64,000 bases of DNA from Actinosynnema pretiosum (GTDB lineage Bacteria; Actinomycetota; Actinomycetes; Mycobacteriales; Pseudonocardiaceae). The translations under genes and the position numbers were made by a program. Within the stretch, counting starts at the first letter, position 1. Each line of letters begins with the position of its first letter. The DNA lies in the NCBI RefSeq assembly GCF_024171695.1, contig NZ_JAMTCF010000008.1, positions 30,564-94,563 on the forward strand. The letters run 5' to 3'. Shown piece after piece: positions 52,276-62,261 of this stretch. The notes beneath the pieces are model-generated. The model was given only the letters and a program-made list of their open reading frames with translations, was not told the origin of the DNA and did no database searches.

Positions 52276-53103
52276 GTGGAGTTCGACGGCAAGGTCGCCC
52301 TCATCACCGGAGCCGCCAGCGGCATCGGCGCGGGGGTGGCCAGAGCGCTCGCCGGTCTCGGCGCCCAGGTGGTCGTCGCCGACGTCGACGACACCGCCGG
52401 TCAGGCCGTCGCCGACGAGATCGGTGGCCACTACACCCGCTGCGACGTCCGCGACCCGGACGCCCTCACCGCCGCCGTCGCGCTCACCACCGACCGCTTC
52501 GGCGGCCTCGACCTGGCGATCCTCAACGCGGGCATCTCCACCGGCATGGGCCTCGGCGAGGACTTCGACGTCGAGCGCTACCGCGCCGTCATGGGCGTCA
52601 ACCTCGACGGCGTCGTGTTCGGCGTGCGCGCGGCACTGCCCGCGCTGCGCGCGCGGGGCGGCGGCCGGATCGTCGTCACCGCCAGCATGGCCGGCCTCAT
52701 GCCCGTCCCGATCGACCCCCTCTACGGCGCCAACAAGGCCGCCGTCGTCGGCCTGGTCCGCTCCCTCGGCCCCCAGCTCGCCGCCTCCGACGTCATCGTC
52801 AACGCCGTCTGCCCCTCGTTCGCGGACACCGCCATCATCACCACCATCCGCGACGGCCTCACCGCCGCCGGGATGCCGATCATGCCGGTCTCCGCCGTGG
52901 TCGACGCCTACCTCGCCGTCCTGCGCGGCGGTCAGCCGGGGGAGTGCTGGTTCGTCCAGGCCAACCGCGCCCCCGAGCCGTTCGCCTTCCGCACCCCGCC
53001 CGGCCCGCGCACCGAGGACGGCGCGCGGGTCGAGCTCACCCGCTCCGGCCTCACCACGGGCGAGAACCGGTCCAGCCGCACCCCCAGCCGGGAGAACACC
53101 TGA
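52276..53103 (+). CDS. SDR family oxidoreductase
   Basis: 275 aa. Rossmann motif ITGAASGIGAGVARAL, NAGIS, Ser in VVTASMAGLM and YxxxK in LYGANKAAVVG. C-terminal extension after 230 is basic/Pro-rich. The GTG at 52276 follows a GGAGG site; an ATG at 52252 is less likely. Its TGA overlaps the ATG of the next gene (TGATG), so the two are co-translated. Confidence 0.9.
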   Translation: MEFDGKVALITGAASGIGAGVARALAGLGAQVVVADVDDTAGQAVADEIGGHYTRCDVRDPDALTAAVALTTDRFGGLDLAILNAGISTGMGLGEDFDVERYRAVMGVNLDGVVFGVRAALPALRARGGGRIVVTASMAGLMPVPIDPLYGANKAAVVGLVRSLGPQLAASDVIVNAVCPSFADTAIITTIRDGLTAAGMPIMPVSAVVDAYLAVLRGGQPGECWFVQANRAPEPFAFRTPPGPRTEDGARVELTRSGLTTGENRSSRTPSRENT

Positions 53104-54059
53104 TGCGCGCCGTCCAGATCACCGAGTTCGGCGGGCCCGAGGTCCTGAACCCGGTCGAGCTGCCCACGCCCACCCCCGGACCGGGCGAGCTGCTCGTCGA
53201 GGTCAGCCGGGCGGGCGTGAACTTCGCCGACACCCACCAGACCGAGGACAGCTACCTCACCCGCACGGTCCTGCCGCTGGTCCCCGGCGGCGAGGTCGTC
53301 GGCACCACGCCGGACGGCCGCCGGATCACCGGCCTCACCAAGGGCGGCGGTTACGCGCAGTTCGCGATCGTCCCCGAGGTCACGGCGTTCGACGTCCCCG
53401 ACTCGGTGGACGACCTGCACGCGCTGAGCATGGTCGCCCAGGGCGCCACGGCCTGGCTGCTGCTGCGCCGCACCGCCCCGATGCGCCGGGGCGAGACCGT
53501 CGTCGTCCACGCCGCCGCCGGGGGCGTCGGCACGATCGCCGTCCAGCTGGCCCGCCGCTGGGGCGCGGGCCGGGTGATCGCCACCGCCAGCACCGAGGAC
53601 AAGCGCCGCCTCGCCCTTGACCTGGGCGCGGACGCCGCCGTCGACTCCACCACCGAGGACATGGCCGCCGCCCTCAAGGACGCCAACGACGGCCGGGGCG
53701 TCGACGTGGTGCTCGACATGACCGGCGGCGCCACCACGGACGCGAGCATCGAGGCGCTGGGCCCGTTCGGCAGGCTCGCCTTCTACGGCATGGCCAACCG
53801 CACCGAGCCCAGCCCGGTGCAGCTGGTCCGCCTGATGGCCAAGTCCCGCACGGTCGCGGGCCTGTGGCTCCAGCACGCGTTCCGCCTGCCCGACCGCCCG
53901 GTGCACCGCGCCGTGGCCGAGCTGTTCGAGCTGGTCGCGGCGGGGGAGCTGCGCGCGGTCGCGGGCGGCGACTACGGCCTGTCCGAGGTCCGGCGCGCGC
54001 ACGAGGACCTGCTGGCCAGGCGCACCACCGGCAAGCTCCTGCTCGACCCCGCCCGCTGA
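53103..54059 (+). CDS. Zinc-binding-type quinone oxidoreductase (MDR superfamily)
   Basis: 318 aa NADPH-dependent quinone reductase/enoyl reductase-like. GroES-like N-terminal domain (MRAVQITEFGGPEVLNPVELP...GVNFADTHQ), coenzyme domain with VVVHAAAGGVGTIAVQLARRWGA, and GRLAFYGMANR. It lacks the zinc-ligand residues of alcohol dehydrogenases, as expected for quinone reductases. Translationally coupled to the upstream SDR. Confidence 0.92.
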   Translation: MRAVQITEFGGPEVLNPVELPTPTPGPGELLVEVSRAGVNFADTHQTEDSYLTRTVLPLVPGGEVVGTTPDGRRITGLTKGGGYAQFAIVPEVTAFDVPDSVDDLHALSMVAQGATAWLLLRRTAPMRRGETVVVHAAAGGVGTIAVQLARRWGAGRVIATASTEDKRRLALDLGADAAVDSTTEDMAAALKDANDGRGVDVVLDMTGGATTDASIEALGPFGRLAFYGMANRTEPSPVQLVRLMAKSRTVAGLWLQHAFRLPDRPVHRAVAELFELVAAGELRAVAGGDYGLSEVRRAHEDLLARRTTGKLLLDPAR

Positions 54060-54149
54060 CCGGATTTCCCCCGGTCAGCTGACACCTGAACGAGCGGCGC
54101 CAGGCCCGGAACGCACCGGGCCGGAACGCACGAGCCCCGGAACGCACGA

Positions 54150-54177
54150 GGGCTCCCCACCTCGCGGTGGGGAGCCC
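54150..54177. terminator. Bidirectional hairpin terminator
   Basis: Perfect 12-base stem (GGGCTCCCCACC at 54150-54161, complement at 54166-54177), TCGC loop. It is preceded by three direct copies of CCGGAACGCAC (54106, 54121, 54137). Confidence 0.85.
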
Positions 54178-54240
54178 TCCGGTCAGCCCGCTGCCCGTCC
54201 CGGCGCCGGATCACGGCGCGGGGCGGGGTGCGTCAGGTGC

Positions 54241-54705
54241 TCAGTCGTTCAGCTCGGCCAGGGCCTGCTTGACCTTGGCCAGCTCGGCCTCCAGCTCCTC
54301 CATGCGGCTGCGGTGCTGCTCGCGAGCAGCCTCGACCACGACCTCGATCTCGTTGGCGATGTCCTCGTGCAGCTCCTTGGCCGCACGGGCCACCGCCGCG
54401 GCGGGCACCGACAGGCCCGACACGATCCGCCGGGTGCCGTGCACCAGGTCGGCCTGCCACTCGCCGTCGGCGGTGCCGGTCACGGTCAGCGTCAGCTCGA
54501 CCGTGCGGGTCTTCTTGGCCGTGCTCTTCACCCGCTTCGCGGGCTTGGGCTCCTCGACCTCGGGCTTCTCGGCCTTGGGGGCGGTGGCCTCGGGCTTCTC
54601 GGTCGCCGAGACAGCCTCCGCGGAGGTGGCCTCCTGCGCCGGGGCGTCGACCGCCTGGGGGGTGGCGGCGTTGTCTTCCTGCTCCACGAGCGTGTCCACC
54701 TGCAC
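54241..54705 (-). CDS. Coiled-coil protein, paralogue of 17057-17725
   Basis: 154 aa. A low-complexity Glu/Ala/Lys-rich N-terminal half is followed by the domain VELTLTVTGTADGEWQADLVHGTRRIVSGLSVPAAAVARAAKELHEDIANEIEVVVEAAREQHRSRMEELEAELAKVKQALAELND, homologous to the C-terminal domain of the 222-aa protein at 17057. The GTG at 54705 with GAGAGGA upstream is preferred; an ATG at 54729 has no ribosome site. A LexA-like box lies about 40 bases upstream of the start, so the gene may be DNA-damage inducible. Confidence 0.78.
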   Translation of the reverse strand: MQVDTLVEQEDNAATPQAVDAPAQEATSAEAVSATEKPEATAPKAEKPEVEEPKPAKRVKSTAKKTRTVELTLTVTGTADGEWQADLVHGTRRIVSGLSVPAAAVARAAKELHEDIANEIEVVVEAAREQHRSRMEELEAELAKVKQALAELND

Positions 54706-54744
54706 GTTTCCTCTCTGCGCGTCCGGCATGAGCGGGCGCGATTC

Positions 54745-54760
54745 TAGAACACTTGTTCGA
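54745..54760. promoter_or_regulatory. Probable LexA (SOS) box
   Basis: TAGAAC-ACTT-GTTCGA matches the actinobacterial consensus TCGAAC-N4-GTTCGA at 11 of 12 conserved positions. It lies 40 bases upstream of the coiled-coil gene start, on its promoter side. Confidence 0.65.
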
Positions 54761-54960
54761 TCGACGGGGCGACCGCGAGGGATCAGATATTAGGGGGTTG
54801 CGCCCCCTGCCCCGTGCAACGGGGAGCCCTGTCGTCCGATGTGGACGCGCCGCTCCCGCAACGAGCGCGGGGCCGGTGACCGAGGGCTCACCCCCCGCTC
54901 ACCGGCCCCACCACAGCTCACGGCCCCGTCACCGGGGCGCGGGCGGAACGCGCCCCCTCG

Positions 54961-56169
54961 TCAGGGCGCCTGCACCAGCCCGCCGCCGACGTCCGCCGAG
55001 GACACCGGCAGCCGCAGCCCGGACTGCGCCAGCCTCGCCCACAGCTCCCAGCCGCGCGCGCCGTGCTTCTGCGCGATCAGCGCCGCGACCCCGGCCACGT
55101 GCGGCGTCGCCATGCTGGTCCCGCGCAGCCGCTTGGTCCACTCCGAGCCGCCCGCGCCGTTCCAGGAGGACAGCACGTCCACCCCCGGCCCGACCAGGTC
55201 GACCTGCCCGTGCGGGTCCACCGACCCGCAGGAGAAGTCCGCGACGACCCGCTTCACGTCCACCGCGCCGACCGCCATGATCGTCGGGCAGTTCGCCGGG
55301 TGCCCCACGGGGTTGATCCGGCCCGGCCGCCCGCTCTCGTTGCCCGCCGCCGCGATGATCACCGTGCCCTTGGCGATCGCGCGCTGCGCGGCCTGCTCGA
55401 ACACCTGCGAGTACGGCGTCCCCGGCCGCACCCCGGCGCCCAGCGACATCGACACCACCGCGCACCCGTTGGCCACCGCCCAGGCGATCCCCGCCAGGAT
55501 GCCGCCGTCCGAGCCGAACCCGGCGTTCGACAGCACCTTGCCCGCGTAGATCTCCGCCTCGTGGGCGATCCCGTAGCCGGGCCCGCCGAGCGCGGGCGTG
55601 CGCGGACCGCAGGACGTGCCGATGCAGTGCGTCCCGTGCCCGTGCGCGTCCTCGACGCTCTCCCCGGTGATGAACGAGTTCGTGACGACGGTCCGCCCGG
55701 CGAAGTCCCCGTGCGCGGTGGTGAAACCGGTGTCCAGCACCGCGACCCGCACGCCCTTGCCGGTGGACTCGCTCTTCACCGCGCCGGTCGCCTGGAGCCC
55801 CCAGGTGAACGCCGACTCGTCGACCGCGTCCACCCCCTCCTCGGCGACGTCCCCGTCCGTTTCGAGGGTGATGTAGGCCTGCACGATCCGCTCCGGCTCG
55901 ACCACCGCGATCGGCCCGGAGGCCTCGGCGGCGCGCACCAGCCGGTCGACCTGGTCGGGCACGGCCGTCACCACGGCCACCCCGAGGTCCTGGAAGATCA
56001 GCCCGTCGGCCGCGGCGAGCTGCTCGCTCGTCGGCGAGTCCGCCGTGCTGGCCGCGGTGAGCCCCGCGACCCGCTGCATCTCCTGCGCTCCGGCGGCCAC
56101 CGAACCCTCGTCCAGCAGGACGAGGTAGCGGCCGGTCGTGGTGCTTCCCGACTCCGATGTCTCAGGCAT
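54961..56169 (-). CDS. S8 family serine peptidase without a signal peptide
   Basis: 402 aa with an intact subtilase triad: Asp in VAVLDTGFTTAH, His in DAHGHGTHCIGTSCG, Asn in AAAGNESG, Ser in RGTSMATPHVAG. N-terminal 100 residues resemble an inhibitor-I9/propeptide-like segment (YLVLLDEGSVAAGAQEMQRVAGLTA... Q DLGVAVVTAVPDQVDRLVRAAE). No Sec or Tat signal and no lipobox, so it may act inside the cell or leave by another route. Ends followed by no clear terminator. Confidence 0.9.
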   Translation of the reverse strand: MPETSESGSTTTGRYLVLLDEGSVAAGAQEMQRVAGLTAASTADSPTSEQLAAADGLIFQDLGVAVVTAVPDQVDRLVRAAEASGPIAVVEPERIVQAYITLETDGDVAEEGVDAVDESAFTWGLQATGAVKSESTGKGVRVAVLDTGFTTAHGDFAGRTVVTNSFITGESVEDAHGHGTHCIGTSCGPRTPALGGPGYGIAHEAEIYAGKVLSNAGFGSDGGILAGIAWAVANGCAVVSMSLGAGVRPGTPYSQVFEQAAQRAIAKGTVIIAAAGNESGRPGRINPVGHPANCPTIMAVGAVDVKRVVADFSCGSVDPHGQVDLVGPGVDVLSSWNGAGGSEWTKRLRGTSMATPHVAGVAALIAQKHGARGWELWARLAQSGLRLPVSSADVGGGLVQAP

Positions 56170-56285
56170 GGCGACCCCTTCGGGGTGAGGCGGCGGTCGG
56201 CTGCCGCGCGGACGTGCCCGCCTGGAGCGGGATCACGTCCGCGCGACGTCATATTCGAACGCCCACAACGCCCCGGGATACCGCC

Positions 56286-57467
56286 TTAAGCGGATGCCGT
56301 GACAGCACCACGCTTTTGGACCATCCGCGCCACCGGCTCCACCACGCGCGCCGCGACCGGTCCGAGGACCGCCATCAGCAGCACGTAGGCGGTCGCCAGC
56401 GCGGCCAGCTCGCCGTCCACCGCGCCGGACGCGACGGTGAGGCTGGCGATGACGATGGAGAACTCGCCGCGCGCCACCAGCGCGGCGCCCGCTCTGGCCC
56501 GGCCCATCGGGCCGATGCCCTGCCGCTTCGCCGCCCACGCCCCGGTCGCGACCTTCGTGACGGTCGTGACGGCGGCCAGCGCGAGCGCGAGCGCCAGCAC
56601 CGGCGGGATCGACGACGGCTCGGTGTTGAGCCCGAAGACCACGAAGAACATCGCGGCGAACAGGTCCCGCAGCGGTTCCAGCATCCGCGTCGCGTTCTCC
56701 GCCGTGGAGCCGGAGATCGCGATGCCGAGCAGGAACGCGCCCACCGCCGCCGACACCTGGAGCTGCGAGGCGATGCCCGCCACGAGCAGCGCGGCGCCCA
56801 GCACCTTGAGCAGGAACACCTCGGGGTCCGGGCTGTCCACCACGGCCGACACGTAGCGGCCGAACTTCAGCGCCACCACGAGCACCACGGTGATCGCGGC
56901 CAGCGAGATGCCCACCGCGGTCAGACCGCTCAGGAAGCTCACGCCCGCCAGGACCGTGGTCAGGATCGGCAGGTACAGCGCCATCGCCAGGTCCTCGAAC
57001 ACCAGGACCGACAGGATCACCGGCGTCTCCCGGTTGCCGAGCCTGCCGAGGTCGCCCAGGACCTTCGCGATGATGCCGGACGACGAGATGTAGGTGACGC
57101 CCGCCATGGCCAGGGCGCCCACCGGGCCCCAGCCGAGCAGCAGGCCGACGACCGCGCCCGGCGTGGCGTTGAGGACGATGTCCACCACGCCCGCCGTCCA
57201 CGACCGCTTGAGCCCGGTCATCAGCTCGCTCGCCGAGTACTCCAGGCCCAGCAGCAGGAGCAGCAGGATCACGCCGATCTCGCTGGCGATGTGGGTGAAC
57301 TCCTCGATGCCGTGCAGCGGCACCAGTCCGCCTTCACCGAAGGCGAGTCCACCGATCAGGTACAGCGGGATCGGCGAGATCCCGATCTTCCAGGCGAGCC
57401 TGCCCAGGACGCCGAGCCCGAAGAAGATCGCGCCCAGCTGGATGAGGGAGATGGCCGTGTTGTGCAC
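56286..57467 (-). CDS. Cation:proton antiporter, KhtU/KefB-like
   Basis: 393 aa CPA2-type membrane protein with about 12 helices. The region GGLAFGEGGLVPLHGIEEFTHIASEIGVILLLLLLGLEYSASEL and the ion-site LSVLVFEDLAMALYLPILTTVLAG are typical for K+/H+ antiporters. No N-terminal or C-terminal TrkA domain is fused; the regulator is encoded separately just upstream (5-base gap), matching the KhtTU arrangement of Bacillus. Start GTG at 57467. Confidence 0.92.
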   Translation of the reverse strand: MHNTAISLIQLGAIFFGLGVLGRLAWKIGISPIPLYLIGGLAFGEGGLVPLHGIEEFTHIASEIGVILLLLLLGLEYSASELMTGLKRSWTAGVVDIVLNATPGAVVGLLLGWGPVGALAMAGVTYISSSGIIAKVLGDLGRLGNRETPVILSVLVFEDLAMALYLPILTTVLAGVSFLSGLTAVGISLAAITVVLVVALKFGRYVSAVVDSPDPEVFLLKVLGAALLVAGIASQLQVSAAVGAFLLGIAISGSTAENATRMLEPLRDLFAAMFFVVFGLNTEPSSIPPVLALALALAAVTTVTKVATGAWAAKRQGIGPMGRARAGAALVARGEFSIVIASLTVASGAVDGELAALATAYVLLMAVLGPVAARVVEPVARMVQKRGAVTASA

Positions 57468-57472
57468 CTGGC

Positions 57473-57955
57473 TCAGCCACCGCCCAGGACGTCGGCTGTC
57501 GACGCGAGGCCCTCGGAGGTGCCGACGACGACCACCAGGTCACCGCCCTCGAACACGAAGTCGGGGCGGGGGGAGGGGTGCGCGACGCCGGAGCGGACCA
57601 CGGCCACCACCGACGCGCCCGTGCGGGTGCGCAGCTCGGTGGCGGCCAGCGTCTCGCCGTCGTACCGGGAGCCCGGCACGATCGGGAACTGCTGCGTGGT
57701 GATGCCCGCCACGTCCCGGTGCTGGTGCTCCAGGTGCGCGACGAGGCCGGGCGCGCCGAGCAGGCTGGCGAGCGTGCCCGCCTCGGCGGGCGTGAGCGCT
57801 ATGGAGGCGGAGCACGCGTCCGCGTCCTCCTCCTTCGAGATGATCAGCTCGAAGCGGCCGTCGCGGTACGTGATCACCCCCATCCGACGCCCGGCGCGGA
57901 TCATGAAGTCCTGACGGGTGCCGATCCCCGGAAGGGGGGTTACTTCGACGTTCAC
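57473..57955 (-). CDS. TrkA-C (RCK_C) domain regulatory protein, KhtT-like
   Basis: 160 aa cytosolic protein. The C-terminal RCK_C domain (FPIVPGSRYDGETLAATELRTRTGASVVAVVRSGVAHPSPRPDFVFEGGDLVVVVGT) is canonical; the N-terminal half (TPLPGIGTRQDFMIRAGRRMGVITYRDGRFELII) matches KhtT. In KhtTU the ligand (for example c-di-AMP or pH) modulates the transporter. GTG start. Five bases before the antiporter, so one transcript. Confidence 0.9.
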   Translation of the reverse strand: MNVEVTPLPGIGTRQDFMIRAGRRMGVITYRDGRFELIISKEEDADACSASIALTPAEAGTLASLLGAPGLVAHLEHQHRDVAGITTQQFPIVPGSRYDGETLAATELRTRTGASVVAVVRSGVAHPSPRPDFVFEGGDLVVVVGTSEGLASTADVLGGG

Positions 57956-58645
57956 GGACTGCCTTCCTGCCTTTCGGGTTGTTCCCGCTGGAGCTCTTTT
58001 CGCGGAAACCGGGAAACCGCGATTGTGCCCCTGCTGCGGGCGGTGGGCGGACGGGGGACGGCGGTCGCCGCGGGTGCGCGGCGCTGGGCCGTTCAGAGCA
58101 TCTTCCGGTTCCCGGCGCGACCGCACGGTACAAGCTGCGCGGACCGCGTGAAACGGACGAACCTTGCTGTTCGCTGAAGGTCGGGCGGGACGATCACCGC
58201 AGGTCGCGGGCTTTTCGGGCCTTGAGGACCAAACGGACTTTTCGCCGACCTCCCCGGTTGCGAGCGGGCTCGCCAGGTCCCAACGCGCGGGGGTCGGGGA
58301 TTCATCCCGGAACGCCCTTTTCCGCCCGTTTCGGCGAAGTGTTCCACGACGGGTTCCACGACGCGCTCCACGAACGCGCGCGGGTGAACCCCGACGCCCC
58401 CGGAATCGCCGCCGTCCCCGCCGCGCGCGGATTCCGCCCGCCACCGCCCGCCACCGCCCGCGCCACCGCCGCGGACCCGCGCGGGCCGTCCACCCGGTCA
58501 TCGCCGGTGATCAGGCGCTTCCCGTCGACCCCGCCCGTTCCCGGACCCCTGACCAGGGCGATTCGAAGGTGACCCCGCACACCGGGCACAATGAGCCGAA
58601 TCAGACTTCTGCTCGGATCAGCGGCTCGGCTTGGAGGAACCTGCG
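57956..58645. other. Intergenic region, about 690 bases
   Basis: No gene supported on either strand; open frames here are compositional. It should contain promoters for the antiporter operon (leftward) and the cmk operon (rightward), but no motif can be asserted. Confidence 0.4.
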
Positions 58646-59365
58646 GTGGGACACGGTGAGCTGCGTGGCGTGGTGGCCCTGGACGGGCCTTCCGGCACCG
58701 GCAAGTCCTCAGCCGCGCGCGGACTGGCCGCACTCCTGGGGGCTCGCTACCTGGACACGGGCGCCATGTACCGGGCGATCGCGCTGGCCGTCCTGCGCGC
58801 GGGCGTCGACCCGACCGACCCGGCGGCGGTGACCGCGATCGCGCGCCGCGCGCCGCTCGCGCAGAGCACCGACCCGGCGAACTCGACCACCCGGCTCGAC
58901 GGCGCGGACGTGGGCGCCGAGATCCGGGGCCCCGAGGTGACCCTCGCGGTGTCGCCGGTCTCCGCGACCGAGGGCGTGCGCGAGCTGCTGGTCGCCGAGC
59001 AGCGCCGGATCATCGCCGAGGCGGTGGAGCAGGCGGGCGGCATCGTCGTGGAGGGCCGCGACATCGGCACGGTGGTCGCCCCCGACGCGCCGCTCAAGGT
59101 GTACCTGACCGCCGACGCCGAGGCCCGCGCGCGCCGCCGCACCAAGCAGGACAACGACTCCGGGCGGGCGACGACGGTGGAGCGGACACTCGCGGACGTG
59201 ACACGGCGGGACGACTACGACTCGACCCGCCAGGTGTCCCCGCTGCGCCCGGCCGCCGACGCCGTCGAGCTGGACACCACCCCGCTCGACCTGGCGGGCA
59301 CGCTCGACGCGCTGCTGGCCATGGTCGAGGAGCGCGGGCTGCGCCACGAGCGGGTGACGGGATGA
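58646..59365 (+). CDS. cmk: (d)CMP kinase
   Basis: 239 aa; phosphorylates CMP and dCMP. P-loop [30 protein letters not shown] and the LID-region Arg residues in [32 protein letters not shown] are typical. GTG start with GGAGGA 7 bases upstream. The stop overlaps the start of plsC by four bases (ATGA), and the order cmk-plsC-der is a conserved actinobacterial operon. Confidence 0.95.
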   Translation: MGHGELRGVVALDGPSGTGKSSAARGLAALLGARYLDTGAMYRAIALAVLRAGVDPTDPAAVTAIARRAPLAQSTDPANSTTRLDGADVGAEIRGPEVTLAVSPVSATEGVRELLVAEQRRIIAEAVEQAGGIVVEGRDIGTVVAPDAPLKVYLTADAEARARRRTKQDNDSGRATTVERTLADVTRRDDYDSTRQVSPLRPAADAVELDTTPLDLAGTLDALLAMVEERGLRHERVTG

Positions 59366-60147
59366 GCGAGCGCACCGGTTCCGAGCGGACCCCCGAGAGC
59401 GCGGCCGAGAACGTCACCGGGCAGGCCGCCGAGGCCCCCGCGCGCGTGGCGGAGTTCCCCAAGCTGCGCAAGAAGAGCGTCAAGCTCGCCTACGCGACCC
59501 AGCTTCCCGAGGGCGCCACCGACCTCGGCCACACGTTCGCCCGCTGGCTCGGCAGGCGCTTCTTCGCCTTCCCCTACCGGGTGCGCGCGCACAACCTGGA
59601 CCGCATCCCCACCACCGGCGGCATCGTCGTCGTGGCCAACCACAGCTCCTTCGTGGACGGCCCGCTGATCTTCGGCGTCATCAAGATGCCGCGCCGCATG
59701 GTCTTCCTGATCAAGAACGAGATGTTCAAGGGCCTGGTGGGCGCGTACCTGCGCAGCGCGGGCCAGTTGGGCGTCAAGCGCGGCGAACCCGACCGCGCCA
59801 CCCTGATCGCCGCGCAGAAGGTGCTCAAGGCGGGAGGCACGCTCGGCGTGTTCCCCGAGGGCACCAGGGGCGACGGCGACATGGCCAGCGCGCAGCAGGG
59901 CGCCGCGTGGCTCGCCCGCACCTCCGGGGCGCTCATCGTGCCCATGGCGGTGCGCGGCGCCCGCAGGCCGGAGGGCTCCCGCCGCCGGTTCCTGCCCGTG
60001 GTCGACATCCTCGTGGGCGAGCCGTTCGAGGCGTCCACCGCCAAGGGCAGGCAGGGCCTGGCCGAGGCAACCGAGCAGGTCCGCGACCGCCTCGTGGCGC
60101 TGGTGGCCGAGCTCGACACCAGACGAAGCAATGGAGAAGCACGATGA
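59362..60147 (+). CDS. plsC: 1-acyl-sn-glycerol-3-phosphate acyltransferase
   Basis: 261 aa. Acyltransferase motifs NHSSFVDG (NHx4D), the glycerol-phosphate-binding [12 protein letters not shown] and later [12 protein letters not shown]. It makes phosphatidic acid from lysophosphatidic acid. Coupled on both sides by four-base ATGA overlaps with cmk and der. Confidence 0.95.
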   Translation: MSERTGSERTPESAAENVTGQAAEAPARVAEFPKLRKKSVKLAYATQLPEGATDLGHTFARWLGRRFFAFPYRVRAHNLDRIPTTGGIVVVANHSSFVDGPLIFGVIKMPRRMVFLIKNEMFKGLVGAYLRSAGQLGVKRGEPDRATLIAAQKVLKAGGTLGVFPEGTRGDGDMASAQQGAAWLARTSGALIVPMAVRGARRPEGSRRRFLPVVDILVGEPFEASTAKGRQGLAEATEQVRDRLVALVAELDTRRSNGEAR

Positions 60148-61559
60148 CGGACTTGGACGGCACGTGGACGGACGAGTCCGACTGGACCGCCTTCGACGAC
60201 GAGTCGGAGGGCGCTGACGAGGCCACCCCGGCCCAGCCGGTGCTGGCCATCGTCGGCCGCCCGAACGTGGGCAAGTCGACCCTGGTCAACCGCATCATCG
60301 GCCGCCGCGAGGCGGTCGTGCAGGACGTGCCCGGCGTGACCAGGGACCGGGTCGCCTACGACGCGCTGTGGAACGGCCGCAAGTTCACCGTGGTCGACAC
60401 CGGCGGCTGGGAGCCCGACGCCACCGGCATGATGGCCTCGGTCGCGACGCAGGCCGAGCTGGCCATGCAGACCGCCGACGCCGTGCTGCTCGTGGTCGAC
60501 GCCTCCGTGGGCGCCACCACCACCGACGAGGCCGTCGCGAAGGTGCTGCGCCGCTCCAAGGCGCCGGTGCTGCTGGTGGCCAACAAGGTGGACGACGAGC
60601 GGCTGATGGCCGAGGTCGCCAGCCTGTGGTCGCTGGGCCTGGGCGAGCCGATGCCGGTGTCCGGCCTGCACGGCCGGGGGTCGGGCGACGTGCTCGACAA
60701 GATCCTGGAGGTCCTCCCGGAGACCCCGCGCGACACGTTCGGCGCGAACTCCGGCGGCCCCCGCCGCGTGGCGCTCGTCGGCCGCCCGAACGTGGGCAAG
60801 TCGAGCCTGCTCAACCGCCTCACCGGCGAGAACCGGTCCGTGGTCGACTCGGTCGCGGGCACCACCGTCGACCCGGTCGACTCGCTGGTCGAGCTGGACG
60901 ACGAGGTGTGGCGCTTCGTCGACACGGCGGGCCTGCGCAAGCGGGTCAACTTCGCCAGCGGCGCCGAGTACTACGCGTCGCTGCGCACCAAGGCGGCCAT
61001 CGAGTCCGCCGAGGTCGCGGTCGTGCTGCTGGACGCGGCCGAGCCGATCAGCGAGCAGGACCTGCGGGTGCTGACGATGGTCGTCGAGTCCGGCCGCGCG
61101 TGCGTGCTGGCGTTCAACAAGTGGGACCTGGTCGACGAGGACCGCCGCAACGCCATGGTCCGCGAGCTGGACCGGGGCCTGGTGCGCGTGCCGTGGGCCG
61201 AGCGGGTGAACATCTCGGCCCTGACCGGCCGGTCCGTCCGCAAGCTCGCGCCCGCCCTGCGCACCGCGCTGGACTCGTGGGACACCCGCGTGCCCACCGG
61301 ACGGCTGAACTCGTGGCTGACCGACCTGATCGCCGCGACCCCGCCGCCGGTGCGCGGCGGCAAGCAGCCGAAGGTCCTGTTCGCCACCCAGGCCGCCACC
61401 CGGCCGCCGACGTTCGTGCTGTTCACGACCGGTTTCCTGGAGGCGGGCTACCGCCGGTACATCGAGCGCAAGCTCCGCGAGGAGTTCGGCTTCGAGGGCA
61501 GCCCGGTCCGGGTGTCGGTGCGGGTGCGCGAGAAGCGGGAGAAGCGCGCCAAGAAGTGA
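60144..61559 (+). CDS. der: Ribosome-associated GTPase Der (EngA)
   Basis: 471 aa with tandem GTPase domains: G1 motifs [12 protein letters not shown] and [13 protein letters not shown]4 NKVD and NKWD, and the C-terminal KH-like domain. Required for 50S ribosome assembly. ATGA overlap with plsC. It is preceded by an acidic N-terminal extension of about 30 residues, common in actinobacteria. Confidence 0.97.
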   Translation: MTDLDGTWTDESDWTAFDDESEGADEATPAQPVLAIVGRPNVGKSTLVNRIIGRREAVVQDVPGVTRDRVAYDALWNGRKFTVVDTGGWEPDATGMMASVATQAELAMQTADAVLLVVDASVGATTTDEAVAKVLRRSKAPVLLVANKVDDERLMAEVASLWSLGLGEPMPVSGLHGRGSGDVLDKILEVLPETPRDTFGANSGGPRRVALVGRPNVGKSSLLNRLTGENRSVVDSVAGTTVDPVDSLVELDDEVWRFVDTAGLRKRVNFASGAEYYASLRTKAAIESAEVAVVLLDAAEPISEQDLRVLTMVVESGRACVLAFNKWDLVDEDRRNAMVRELDRGLVRVPWAERVNISALTGRSVRKLAPALRTALDSWDTRVPTGRLNSWLTDLIAATPPPVRGGKQPKVLFATQAATRPPTFVLFTTGFLEAGYRRYIERKLREEFGFEGSPVRVSVRVREKREKRAKK

Positions 61560-61600
61560 TCCGGTTGCCCCGAACGGCGCAATGAGGTTGCCTTTGCGCT

Positions 61601-62245
61601 GTGCCGGTGCGATTGGTCCTCGCGGACGACGAGCCGCAGCTCCGCCGGGGGTTGAGGGTCCTGCTGGAGGCGGACGGCCGGGTCGAGGTCGTCGCCGAGG
61701 CGGGTGACGGCGCGGGCCTGCTGGCGGCGGTCCGCGCCACCGGTCCGGACGTGGCGCTGGTGGACGTGCAGATGCCGGGGACCGACGGCCTGTCGGCCCT
61801 GCGCGTCCTGCTGGGCCGCCCCGACCCGCCTGCCGTGGCGGTGCTGACCACGTTCGACCTGGACGACTACGTCGCGGCGGCCCTGGATCTGGGCGCCCAG
61901 GGCTTCCTGCTGAAGGACGCGGAGCCGGAAGCCCTGGTCAGGGCGGTGCTGGACCTGGCGGCGGGCGGCGCGGTCCTGGACCCGAGGATCGCGGCCAGGC
62001 TGCTGCCGAGGTTGAGGGCGGGCAGGCTCCTACGCCCGAACCCCCACCTGGACGCGCTGAGCACCAGGGAGCGCCAAGTCCTGGAACTGCTGTCGGACGG
62101 CCTGCCGAACGCGGCGATAGCGACGGAACTGGGCCTGAGCGAGGCGACGGTGAAGTCGTACGTCAGCACGGTGCTGATGAAGCTCGGCGTGGAGAACCGC
62201 GTGCAGGCGGCCTTGGCCGCCCACCAGGTAGGCCGAACGTGGTAA
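61601..62245 (+). CDS. Response regulator, NarL/LuxR family
   Basis: 214 aa. Receiver domain with acidic pair DDE (LADDEPQ), phospho-acceptor Asp in ALVDVQMPG, Thr in VLTTFD and Lys in FLLKDAE; C-terminal LuxR HTH (LSTRERQVLELLSDGLPNAAIATELGLSEATVKSYVSTVLMKLGVENRVQAALAA). GTG start. Followed 16 bases later by its histidine kinase. Confidence 0.95.
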   Translation: MPVRLVLADDEPQLRRGLRVLLEADGRVEVVAEAGDGAGLLAAVRATGPDVALVDVQMPGTDGLSALRVLLGRPDPPAVAVLTTFDLDDYVAAALDLGAQGFLLKDAEPEALVRAVLDLAAGGAVLDPRIAARLLPRLRAGRLLRPNPHLDALSTRERQVLELLSDGLPNAAIATELGLSEATVKSYVSTVLMKLGVENRVQAALAAHQVGRTW

Positions 62246-62261
62246 CCCCGCTCCCGACGCC

